Part shown: piece after piece, positions 23,113 to 30,167 of the stretch
Numbering within the stretch: the first letter of the stretch is position 1
Layout of the letters: each line of letters opens with the position of its first letter
Source of the DNA: a virus
DNA length: 31,204 nt
IMG/VR virus record: IMGVR_UViG_3300025687_004459
Span: 1-31,204 of that record
Strand: one strand, 5' to 3'
Made by a program: the position numbers and the translations under genes
Notes under the pieces: generated by a model
What the model was told of the DNA's origin: nothing
Databases searched by the model: none
Seen by the model: only the letters and a program-made list of their open reading frames with translations

Positions 23113-23848
23113 ACTTTTTGTTATCAGCCCTGTGCATAATGCAGAGGAATGGATTGGTAAATGTATCGAGTCTACTAAAAAGCAGACTTATAAAAATTTT
23201 ATGCACGTAATTATTGATGATGCATCTACGGACGATACATTTAAAAATGCTATTGAAGCAGTAGGGGATGATGACCGTTATATTTTAGGTCATGTGCCAA
23301 ACAAATGTGGAACTCTGCATAGCCATATTCAGGGGGTAGAAAACTCACTATCTAAGCCGAACGATATTATAGTTCACTTGGATGGGGATGATTGGTTCGC
23401 ACACGAGAACGTATTGCAGACGATTTCGGATAGGTACAAGGAAACAAAGTGCCTAGCGACTTATGGTAACTACAAGTGTTCTGATGGAAAAACTCCCTCA
23501 GTATGTAAACCTCTAAGCGAGACCGGTGATAACTTCCGAGAGTGGATAGTTAGAGGCTGGTGTTTCTCACAGGTTAGAACCTTCTACCGATGGATGTGGG
23601 ATAAAATTAAGATGGGAGATTTCCTAGACTCAAACGGTAAATTGTTTTCTACATGTGCTGATGTTGCTATCTTTACTCCTATGTTAGAAATGGCGGGAAA
23701 AGACAGGATTGAGTACATAGAAGATGAATTAATGATATACAATTTACAAACTCCAAACAATGATTTTAAGATACACCTAGCTGACCAAGTTAGATGCGGT
23801 AGAGAAATCGCAATGAGGAAACCTTATGAACGAGTACAACAAAAATAG
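23096..23848 (+). CDS. GT2 family glycosyltransferase
   Basis: The 250 residues follow the classical GT2 pattern: FVISPVHNAEEWIGKCIEST, VIIDDASTDDT (39-48) and the DXD-type HLDGDDWF (93-100), which binds metal and nucleotide sugar. The helix after it and the TCADVAIFTPMLE segment, with an Asp that may be the base, complete the core. There are no transmembrane helices. A GGAGG site precedes ATG 23096, inside the previous gene's end. The likely role is an inverting transfer of a hexose in a phage-made or host glycan. Its 3' end overlaps the GT10 gene by 23 bases. Confidence 0.88.
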   Translation: MEEESKLFVISPVHNAEEWIGKCIESTKKQTYKNFMHVIIDDASTDDTFKNAIEAVGDDDRYILGHVPNKCGTLHSHIQGVENSLSKPNDIIVHLDGDDWFAHENVLQTISDRYKETKCLATYGNYKCSDGKTPSVCKPLSETGDNFREWIVRGWCFSQVRTFYRWMWDKIKMGDFLDSNGKLFSTCADVAIFTPMLEMAGKDRIEYIEDELMIYNLQTPNNDFKIHLADQVRCGREIAMRKPYERVQQK

Positions 23849-24638
23849 ATGGAATATAATTGGGGACACCTTTGCGGGAGACCCATGTGCTACCCACGGC
23901 AAAGACTCTTATCATATAGAATGGTTACGTAATGGCACAGCTCCCACCAGCTTCCACGTAGACGAGGGATTGTTTCAACCTGGACCCGACTATGTACAAA
24001 AGGAAAATAGATATGGTTGGCTTTTAGAATCGGAAGCTATTATCCCCCAAGTATATGCTCACGCACCGAGTGTCCTAGACAAGTATGATTGTATTTTTAC
24101 TCATAGTGAAGCATTACTTAAGCTAGACCCAAGGTTCAAGCTCGCTCCTGTCGGTACCCATTGGATTGAAGAACCCCAAATGTTTGAAAAAACTAAAAAC
24201 GTTTCTATGGTATCGTCTAACAAAGCCATGGTTCTTGGTCATCTTTATAGACTAGCATGGGTAGAGAAATTTAAAAATAAGCTTGATTTTTTTGGTAGAG
24301 GTTTTAATCCTATCGAAAAAAAGGAAGAAGCTCTGAGAGATTATAGATTCTCAGTCGCTATAGAAAATTGTGCAATGCCAAACTACTTTACAGAAAAGAT
24401 AGGTGATTGTTTTGCGACAGGAACAATACCTGTGTATTATGGTTGTCCTAACATTGGGGATTATTTTAACACAGATGGCATTATCATGTTAGACCATAAC
24501 CTAGACCTATCTTCATTAACGGAAGAACTGTATGAATCAAAGTTAGATGCCGTTAAGGAAAACATGGAACTAATACAAAAGTATGAGATTCCAGAAGATT
24601 ACATTTACGAAACTTATTTTGCGTGGCAAGACAAATGA
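23826..24638 (+). CDS. GT10-family fucosyltransferase-like protein
   Basis: The 270-residue protein carries the GT10 (alpha-1,3/1,4-fucosyltransferase) signature. The segment at 171-205 reads RDYRFSVAIEN, then NYFTEKIGDCF and GTIPVYYG, with Glu180, Asn181, Glu190 and Lys191 matching the acceptor/GDP-fucose site of the family. SSNKAMVLGHLYR (130-142) corresponds to the conserved S-K-x-GH-xR part. GT10 enzymes use GDP-L-fucose, and L-galactose differs only by a 6-hydroxyl. This fits the GDP-mannose-processing enzymes at 28033 and 30157. No membrane anchor is present. Actual donor choice is inference. The stop overlaps the next ATG as ATGA. Confidence 0.88.
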   Translation: MNEYNKNRWNIIGDTFAGDPCATHGKDSYHIEWLRNGTAPTSFHVDEGLFQPGPDYVQKENRYGWLLESEAIIPQVYAHAPSVLDKYDCIFTHSEALLKLDPRFKLAPVGTHWIEEPQMFEKTKNVSMVSSNKAMVLGHLYRLAWVEKFKNKLDFFGRGFNPIEKKEEALRDYRFSVAIENCAMPNYFTEKIGDCFATGTIPVYYGCPNIGDYFNTDGIIMLDHNLDLSSLTEELYESKLDAVKENMELIQKYEIPEDYIYETYFAWQDK

Positions 24639-25291
24639 AAAATATAATAGCTTATAGTTTGTGGGGAGATAATCCCCTTTATTTAGAAGGCGCGTTTAGA
24701 AACGTTGATTTGGTGGAAGAACATTTTCCGGGGTGGAGCATCAGGATTTACCACGACCATACTGTCCCTGCTGAATCTCTAAAAGCTCTAAGCGAACACC
24801 CTCTAGTGGAGACTGTCTCTGTAGAATCCATGAATATCAAGTATGGTATGTTTTGGAGATATTGTATCGCAGATGATAAGACCGTAGACAGATTTATAGT
24901 TAGAGACCTTGATGATAGATTAAATAAACATGACAAGGCAGCGGTAGACGAGTGGATGAAGACTGATTATCCTTACCATATAATGCGCTGTGTTCCTGTT
25001 CACAATTTTTTTGTGATGGGAGGTCTTTGGGGGGCAAAACCTAAGGAACTACCTTTCAACATGGGAGAATCTATTCGCCACTTTGAACTTTCAGCTGACG
25101 AGCATGATAAGTATCGAGACCAGAGGTTCCTAGGCGCGTACATGTACCTACCCTACGCCAGAGGCAATTGCTTGGTTCATGGTCTTGATTTTAATTTTAA
25201 TTCAGGAGAAGTTAGAGAATTCCCCGGCTCCCACCTTCTAGGTGGTGTCTATGAACCCCACATTAAGACTTGGGAGGAAGGAAATGCTTAG
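24635..25291 (+). CDS. Glycosyltransferase-like protein of the RDxDxR type
   Basis: The start is the ATG of the ATGA overlap at 24635 (218 residues); a GTG further upstream is less likely. The N-terminus (IIAYSLWGDNPLYLEGAFRN) and the middle (YGMFWRYCIADD, then FIVRDLDDRLN with an acidic DXD-like site near residue 90) fit GT-A-like proteins common in phage and bacterial sugar clusters. In these proteins a first strand is followed by R-D-x-D-x-R and an AVDEWM helix. A later GGLWGAKP turn is also typical. The activity has not been defined, to my knowledge, and I infer only a sugar-transfer role from the layout and neighbours. Confidence 0.7.
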   Translation: MKNIIAYSLWGDNPLYLEGAFRNVDLVEEHFPGWSIRIYHDHTVPAESLKALSEHPLVETVSVESMNIKYGMFWRYCIADDKTVDRFIVRDLDDRLNKHDKAAVDEWMKTDYPYHIMRCVPVHNFFVMGGLWGAKPKELPFNMGESIRHFELSADEHDKYRDQRFLGAYMYLPYARGNCLVHGLDFNFNSGEVREFPGSHLLGGVYEPHIKTWEEGNA

Positions 25292-25538
25292 TATTGCTGA
25301 GTTAATAGATAAACTAATCATTGAGAATATGAAGATATTTTCATTGCGGGAACAGATTCACAAAGAAGACATAACTGATGAAGAGTATGTTGAATGTGAG
25401 AACAAAATGAATATCCTCAACGAAAACAGAGGAACTCTTATGGATTTTTTAAATACTAAAGTTGATAAAGTTCTAAGTGGAGAAGAAAAAAACCAAGCAC
25501 TAAGAAACGTGAAAACTTATGCCAAATCTAAAAAGTAA
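25284..25538 (+). CDS. Small helical protein of the sugar module, first of a pair
   Basis: I start at ATG 25284 (84 residues) because it has a strong GGAGG site eight bases upstream and overlaps the previous gene by eight bases. The frame is open to 25242, but that lies inside the neighbouring gene. The sequence IAELIDKLIIENMKIFSLRE, followed by charged helices, is like small proteins I remember from bacterial polysaccharide loci, of unknown function. No catalytic motif is visible. It resembles the next gene in its LIxxLI start and the L-x-E-x-R-x-x-L helix, so the two may be old duplicates. Confidence 0.6.
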   Translation: MLSIAELIDKLIIENMKIFSLREQIHKEDITDEEYVECENKMNILNENRGTLMDFLNTKVDKVLSGEEKNQALRNVKTYAKSKK

Positions 25539-25737
25539 CAACTTTAATAATTTAATCGAAGAACTTATTCATGTATGGGGTTCTTGGATGAAGAATCATT
25601 ACATCGCTAATGATTCTTCTCTGTCGTTTGCGGAAAGGAGAAAGGGTGGTGAGATTTGTGAAAAACTACAAGAGAAGCGCCAAAAACTCCTTATCCAAAT
25701 AGACGAAACCTTTAACCACTTATGTGAATCAAAATGA
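25519..25737 (+). CDS. Small helical protein of the sugar module, second of a pair
   Basis: The 72 residues are mostly helix, with NLIEELIHVWGSWMKNHYI, a short loop (NDSSLSFAERRKGG), then CEKLQEKRQKLLIQIDETF. It is positioned after the previous small gene with a 20-base overlap and before the RmlD-like gene with a four-base ATGA overlap. Weak similarity to the preceding protein is visible by eye. I cannot assign a function. Co-transcription with transferases suggests an accessory or partner subunit, which is inference. Confidence 0.55.
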   Translation: MPNLKSNNFNNLIEELIHVWGSWMKNHYIANDSSLSFAERRKGGEICEKLQEKRQKLLIQIDETFNHLCESK

Positions 25738-26615
25738 ATAAAGTTTATATTGCAGGAGCTGGGGGAATGCTGGGTACGGACATGTGCAAAGCTTTTTCTG
25801 GCACACATATAGTTAAGGCTTCCGATATAGACCTTAACGAAGAATGGTTGCATTACGCGGACGTTCGGAATAAAATGCAGATGCGCGAGGACATTGTTCC
25901 TTTTAAACCTGATTTAATTATTAACTTAGCTGCCCTAACTGATTTAGAGTATTGTGAGGGGCATCCAAAGGACGCTTTGATGACCAATTATGTTGGCGCA
26001 AAAAACCTCATGGAGATTGCAAAAGAGCTGGATATTCCTTACGTTTATATCTCCACAGCGGGAATATTTAAAGGCGACAAAGACCACTACACTGAGCAAG
26101 ATAAGCCGGAACCTACTAGCGTTTACGGAAAAACTAAGTATGACGGAGAACGCCACGTCTTGCATAATTATCACAAATCCTATGTGTTCCGCGCAGGATG
26201 GATGATGGGCGGAGGAAAGAAAGACAAGAAGTTCGTTGGCAAAATCCTAAAACAGCTAGACGCTGGAGCATCTACAATTTATGCAGTAGAGGATAAAGAA
26301 GGAACTCCTACTTACACTAAAGATTTTTCCGAGTGTTTGTATAACGCTGTCTTTAACGAACGTCTATCATATGGTCTTTACAATATGGTGTGTGAGGGTC
26401 ATGTGAGTAGATTTGATGTAGCTGTCGAGATACTAAACCACTTGGATTTGGACGTTGATGTTGTTCCAGTAGACTCCGAGTTCTTCTCAGCAGATTACTT
26501 CGCTCCTAGACCTACATGCGAAGCTTTAGTAAATAACAGATTAAACGTTATGGGCAAGAACATCATGCGTCCGTGGAAAACATGCTTACAGGAATACTTA
26601 AATGATAGACGGTGA
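25734..26615 (+). CDS. RmlD-like nucleotide-sugar reductase (SDR family)
   Basis: The 293-residue short-chain dehydrogenase has a Rossmann GAGGMLG motif (about 8-14), a NLAALTDLEYCEG segment and the Tyr-x3-Lys catalytic pair as VYGKTKYDGE (about 131-140). The STAGIFKG segment near 105 corresponds to the catalytic Ser/Thr part. RmlD enzymes reduce the 4-keto group of dTDP-4-keto-L-rhamnose using NAD(P)H. The match is to the family, not to that substrate. No RmlA, RmlB or RmlC is in the window, whereas GDP-mannose enzymes are. It could therefore reduce GDP-4-keto-6-deoxymannose, for which this family is also used. It overlaps the next gene by 14 bases. Confidence 0.8.
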   Translation: MNKVYIAGAGGMLGTDMCKAFSGTHIVKASDIDLNEEWLHYADVRNKMQMREDIVPFKPDLIINLAALTDLEYCEGHPKDALMTNYVGAKNLMEIAKELDIPYVYISTAGIFKGDKDHYTEQDKPEPTSVYGKTKYDGERHVLHNYHKSYVFRAGWMMGGGKKDKKFVGKILKQLDAGASTIYAVEDKEGTPTYTKDFSECLYNAVFNERLSYGLYNMVCEGHVSRFDVAVEILNHLDLDVDVVPVDSEFFSADYFAPRPTCEALVNNRLNVMGKNIMRPWKTCLQEYLNDRR

Positions 26616-27291
26616 TTTTTTAATATACCATCACTTAGGCTTAGGAGACCATATTACGCTGTCTCCTTTAGTGAGGTTGATTGCACAGCAGTCCAAAACT
26701 ATGTCTGTCATAACCAAAGAGTGGTATGTGGATAACGTCAAGTTTTTGTTCCGAGATGTAGAAAATATAAATATTATTTCTTGCCGGGGTGACCACGAAG
26801 CAGCTTCTATTTTTCACCAATGGCAAGGACCTAAACTAAATCACATGTTCAAACCCGAGATGGAGAGTGATGAAGAAGGAAGATTCTTTGAGGACGGTTG
26901 GTACTCTAGCTTTGGTATAGACCCTAAATTTAGGAAAGAGGCGTTCCATGTTCAGCGAGACCATGACAGGGAGAAGGAAGTTTACGATAAGATTGTTAAA
27001 GAAGATAATTTTATTTTCGTTCATGATGACCCGTCAAGGGGGTATAACATTGATGTGGAGTATGATGGTCAGATTATACGAAGCCATGATTACCCCGAAT
27101 ACCTTCTTTTTGATTTTTATAAAATACTAGAGGAGGCTAAAGAACGGCACGTTATGTACAGTTCTTTCTTTGCTTTGATGGAGACCACAGACATGCCTTG
27201 CTATCTCCACGAGACTACAGTTAACAAAGTTAATGGGATAAAGCCAAATAGAGTTAAGGAATTTGCCTCTAGAAATATAATAGTAGTATGA
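26602..27291 (+). CDS. Half-length GT9 (heptosyltransferase)-like protein
   Basis: The 229 residues begin FLIYHHLGLGDHITLSPLVR, the nucleotide-sugar family opening with LGxGD used by GT9 heptosyltransferases. Those are about 350 residues with two Rossmann domains. Here only the N-terminal half is clear, and the rest (SFFALMETTDMPCYLHETTV near the end) could be a shortened second domain. The activity is therefore uncertain. It overlaps the RmlD-like gene by 14 bases, and its own stop forms an ATGA overlap with the next gene, which has a similar plan. Donor and acceptor cannot be read. Confidence 0.6.
   Translation: MIDGDFLIYHHLGLGDHITLSPLVRLIAQQSKTMSVITKEWYVDNVKFLFRDVENINIISCRGDHEAASIFHQWQGPKLNHMFKPEMESDEEGRFFEDGWYSSFGIDPKFRKEAFHVQRDHDREKEVYDKIVKEDNFIFVHDDPSRGYNIDVEYDGQIIRSHDYPEYLLFDFYKILEEAKERHVMYSSFFALMETTDMPCYLHETTVNKVNGIKPNRVKEFASRNIIVV
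27276..27282 (+). promoter_or_regulatory. TATAATA motif within coding end, before 27288
   Basis: TATAATA sits in the last codons of the upstream gene and ends five bases before ATG 27288. It matches the motif at other starts but lies within an ATGA-coupled pair, where no promoter is required, so chance is more likely here. Confidence 0.25.
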
Positions 27292-28007
27292 AACCAACAG
27301 CACTGCTAATCCAACCTGGAGCATTCGGAGACCTATTTGTGTGTGCGCCTATCGCTGAGTGGTACGCAAAGCAAGGTTATGAAATTTTTTGGGCGGTTCA
27401 AAAAAAATTTGAGTCCACGCTCAAACGCTTTGATTATGTAACCCCCATCATTTTATCGGAGGATGTTATAGACCCAGATTGGCTGAGGTCAGATGTGCTG
27501 AAGATTTTGCCTATGGTGCATGACTATGATAAAGTTATAAACGTGGCTGATAGAGGTCCACATCCCACCGCTCAATACCCGTGGGAGACCTTTGAAGTGT
27601 GTAAGTATAGAGTAGCGGAAGTTCCTATCGAACAAAAAAACAAACTCACTTGGAGCAGAGACAAGGAAAAAGAAGATGCTCTTTACGAAGCTGTTACACG
27701 TAATTTACAAGGTAGAGAATACGTTGTCGCTGCTACTCAAAGTTCTCATAACGACTTTACGAATATCCCAGACTCGGAAAAACGGGACGTAATTCATGTA
27801 ACCGAAATTGAAGGTTACGATATTGTTGATTGGTATAAGGTAATAAAAGAGGCTAAAGCAATTTATTGTGTAGAGAGTTCTGTTCAATGTTTTATAGATG
27901 GAGCAATAGACCATTTCCCTCAAGATAAATTCCTACTTAAAAGAAGTAGCATAACAGATAACCGCCCTTATACGCAAGCAAAAAATTGGAATTTATCTCA
28001 CTTTTAA
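27288..28007 (+). CDS. Half-length GT9-like glycosyltransferase
   Basis: The 239-residue protein opens ALLIQPGAFGDLFVCAPIAE, with the GxxGD turn of GT9-type transferases that follows the first strand. It continues with an AEWYAKQGYEIFWAV strand-helix pattern. A short KAIYCVESSVQCFIDGAID part near residues 190-210 resembles the C-terminal nucleotide-binding loop. As in the previous gene, total length is well below canonical GT9 enzymes, so function may differ. The two may act as a pair. The gene ends 25 bases before the Gmd-like gene, in an AT-rich gap with a promoter-like motif. Confidence 0.6.
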   Translation: MKPTALLIQPGAFGDLFVCAPIAEWYAKQGYEIFWAVQKKFESTLKRFDYVTPIILSEDVIDPDWLRSDVLKILPMVHDYDKVINVADRGPHPTAQYPWETFEVCKYRVAEVPIEQKNKLTWSRDKEKEDALYEAVTRNLQGREYVVAATQSSHNDFTNIPDSEKRDVIHVTEIEGYDIVDWYKVIKEAKAIYCVESSVQCFIDGAIDHFPQDKFLLKRSSITDNRPYTQAKNWNLSHF

Positions 28008-28021
28008 GAAAATAATAAAAC

Positions 28022-28028
28022 TATAATA
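28022..28028 (+). promoter_or_regulatory. Putative promoter (TATAATA) before the Gmd-like gene
   Basis: TATAATA ends four bases before ATG 28033, in the 25-base gap after the GT9-like gene. The spacer is extremely AT-rich and has no ribosome binding site. If the motif is a -10 element, the transcript would start at the ATG itself. Confidence 0.4.
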
Positions 28029-28032
28029 AAGT

Positions 28033-29007
28033 ATGAAATTTTTAATTACAGGTATTACCGGGTTCGCAGGACCCCACCTTGCCAACCTCCTTCACAAAGA
28101 AGGTCATGAGATTTTTGGACTCGTTCGGTGTTCTAATGGTAGGGAGGCGGACATTTTAGATGTTGTCCCTGATGAAGTATATTCGGACATTAATTTTCTA
28201 TATTCAGATTTATGCAACTTCGGTACATTAGATAAACTATTTAAAGAGCATAAGTTTGATGGAGTTTTTCATCTAGGAGCTCAATCTCACCCTCCAACAA
28301 GTTTTACAGACCCTATTGGAACCTTTGAATCTAATGTAATGGGTACAGTAAATCTAATTAAGGCGATTGAGGACAACCAACCTGATTGTAAGTTAATGTT
28401 CTGCTCCACTTCTGAAGTTTATGGAAACGAAGGGAGAGACGGTAGAAAAATTAAAATTGATAATACCTTGCTCCCGGCTAACCCATATGGAGCTTCCAAA
28501 GCAGCTATCGACCTTTACATGCAAGAGCGCATGATTAATGGTAAATTAAAAGGTTTCATAACTAGAGCATTCTCTCATACAGGTCCAAGAAGAGGTAAGA
28601 ATTTTTCTATCTCCTGCGATGCTCACCAAATTGCTAGAATGATGAAAGGGTACCAAGATAAAACTTTATCTGTAGGAAACTTAGAAACTGTTCGGGTTGT
28701 TATTGATGTGAGGGATTGTGTGAACGCTTACTACTTGGCAATGATGAACGACGACTGCCTAGGTAAGATTTTTAACGTCTGTGGAGATACCCCCCGAGAG
28801 ATGGGATTCTACACGGATAAACTAATAGAATTAAGTAAATTAGAAGGCGTTGAAAAATGGATAAACCCTAAGTTCTACAGACCTATTGATATCGATTACC
28901 AGCACGGCGATTCTACAGAACTAAAAGAATTAACCGGATGGGAACCCACATATTCTATCGACCAGACTATGCAAGACTTACTAGACTACTGGTTGGAAAA
29001 GCTGTAA
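28033..29007 (+). CDS. gmd: GDP-mannose 4,6-dehydratase-like SDR enzyme
   Basis: The 324-residue protein has the NAD(P) motif TGITGFAGPHL (6-16), LGAQSHPPTSF (81-91, very close to the LGAQSHV of Gmd), a CSTSEVYG catalytic segment (124-131) and the NPYGASK Tyr152-x3-Lys156 pair. Gmd makes GDP-4-keto-6-deoxy-D-mannose, the precursor of L-fucose, D-rhamnose and related sugars. The later part SVGNLETVRVVIDVRDCVNA also recalls the reductase Rmd, where RDFxDVRD is typical, so dehydratase versus reductase cannot be settled by eye. Length lies between the two families. It is followed in TAATG overlap by a methyltransferase-like gene and, three genes on, by a GDP-mannose epimerase. Confidence 0.85.
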   Translation: MKFLITGITGFAGPHLANLLHKEGHEIFGLVRCSNGREADILDVVPDEVYSDINFLYSDLCNFGTLDKLFKEHKFDGVFHLGAQSHPPTSFTDPIGTFESNVMGTVNLIKAIEDNQPDCKLMFCSTSEVYGNEGRDGRKIKIDNTLLPANPYGASKAAIDLYMQERMINGKLKGFITRAFSHTGPRRGKNFSISCDAHQIARMMKGYQDKTLSVGNLETVRVVIDVRDCVNAYYLAMMNDDCLGKIFNVCGDTPREMGFYTDKLIELSKLEGVEKWINPKFYRPIDIDYQHGDSTELKELTGWEPTYSIDQTMQDLLDYWLEKL

Positions 29008-29603
29008 TGGGGGAACTTTACCTACATGATTTAAAACCGTACATGGACAAGTATGGGTGTAACGTCTTTGTTGAAACAGGCACGGGGGTAGGAACCGGAG
29101 TGCAACATGCTCTAAGGTATCCTTTTGAAAAGCTATACACGATTGAGATAATGGAGGAGTTGTGGAAGCATTGTAAAAAAGAAATCAAAGACCCTCGTGT
29201 GGAGTTTATCAATAACAACTCTCTTGATGGGTTGGAAGGTATTTTAGAAAAGGTTAAAGATGAAGAGAGCGTCTTCTTTTGGTTGGATGCTCACTTCCCT
29301 GGCGCAGACTTTCAGTTTAATGATTATGACCATCTAAAAGATGAACCTAAACTACACAAACCTTTGAAGAATGAAGTGCTACTGATTAAAGAAGCTCGAC
29401 CTAACGCCAAAGATGTATTCATCATTGATGATTTACAAATCTATGAGGATGGTCCTTTTGAGCTGCTGAATCAACCCTTCAAAGATAAGTACGGGGAACT
29501 TGGTATTGAGTTTGTTACTGAAAGCTACGGGGAGTCTCATGATATGAAAAGAGACTATAGGCACCAAGGGTTTTTAATACTAACACCAAAAGACCAGGAC
29601 TAA
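29007..29603 (+). CDS. SAM-dependent methyltransferase-like protein
   Basis: I start at ATG 29007, which forms TAATG with the Gmd-like stop (198 residues). The glycine-rich FVETGTGVGTGVQHAL segment near residue 20 is a class I SAM-binding loop. LYTIEIMEELW places the acidic residue after the second strand, and FFWLDAHFPGADF near residue 90 is the D-x-H strand seen in sugar O-methyltransferases and related proteins of glycan loci. A methyltransferase acting on a phage-made sugar is the simplest reading, but some members of this fold have other roles. It ends three bases before the next methyltransferase-type gene. Confidence 0.65.
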   Translation: MGELYLHDLKPYMDKYGCNVFVETGTGVGTGVQHALRYPFEKLYTIEIMEELWKHCKKEIKDPRVEFINNNSLDGLEGILEKVKDEESVFFWLDAHFPGADFQFNDYDHLKDEPKLHKPLKNEVLLIKEARPNAKDVFIIDDLQIYEDGPFELLNQPFKDKYGELGIEFVTESYGESHDMKRDYRHQGFLILTPKDQD

Positions 29604-29606
29604 CAA

Positions 29607-30167
29607 ATGCACAGTAACTCTAACTCCGACGCAGGGCAAGATTTTTTTGCCCTGCAAATAAACAAGCACATGTCAGGTGGTGTGTTTGTGGATATAGGCT
29701 GTTCTGATTACCAAAGAAAAAATAATACATTGCTTTTAGAGAAGGACTTTGGGTGGACAGGTATAGGAATTGATATGTTTAGTGGGTACAAAAGTGGTTG
29801 GGATGCCCATAGACCGGATAGTACTTTTATTGTATCAGACGCAACAACTATTGATTACAAAAAATTATTTGAAAAGCACAACCTGCCTAAGATAATTCAG
29901 TACGTTAGTATTGATATTGACCCTACAACGGGGAATATAGATGTGTTGAAGAGTTTGCCTTTTGATGATTATATTTTTAATGCAATAACTTTTGAACATA
30001 ATCTGTATTTAAAAGACCATCCCAACTCAACAGAAACTCCTCATGTGGAGAGGGTAAAAAACGAAGCCAAAGAGTTTATGGCTTCCCAAGGGTATACATT
30101 ATACAAAGAAGATGTAGAGTTTCAACCAGGAAAGCCTTTTGAGGATTGGTATATTTATGAAAAATAA
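29607..30167 (+). CDS. FkbM-type methyltransferase
   Basis: The 186 residues have the layout of short FkbM-family O-methyltransferases: SDAGQDFFALQINKHMSGG, the SAM-binding VFVDIGCSDYQRKNNT, LEKDFGWTGIGIDMF with the ribose-binding Asp, VSDATTIDY, and VSIDIDPTTGNID, the strand with the catalytic metal-type Asp. FkbM enzymes methylate sugar hydroxyls in glycans and natural products. Here it may methylate the L-galactose/L-fucose-type sugar made by the neighbouring enzymes, which is inference. Its stop overlaps the epimerase start by 11 bases. Confidence 0.82.
   Translation: MHSNSNSDAGQDFFALQINKHMSGGVFVDIGCSDYQRKNNTLLLEKDFGWTGIGIDMFSGYKSGWDAHRPDSTFIVSDATTIDYKKLFEKHNLPKIIQYVSIDIDPTTGNIDVLKSLPFDDYIFNAITFEHNLYLKDHPNSTETPHVERVKNEAKEFMASQGYTLYKEDVEFQPGKPFEDWYIYEK

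Noticed and set aside
24643-24649. TATAATA just after the ATG at 24635
   Set aside because: It lies within the coding start of a coupled gene and does not precede any start codon.
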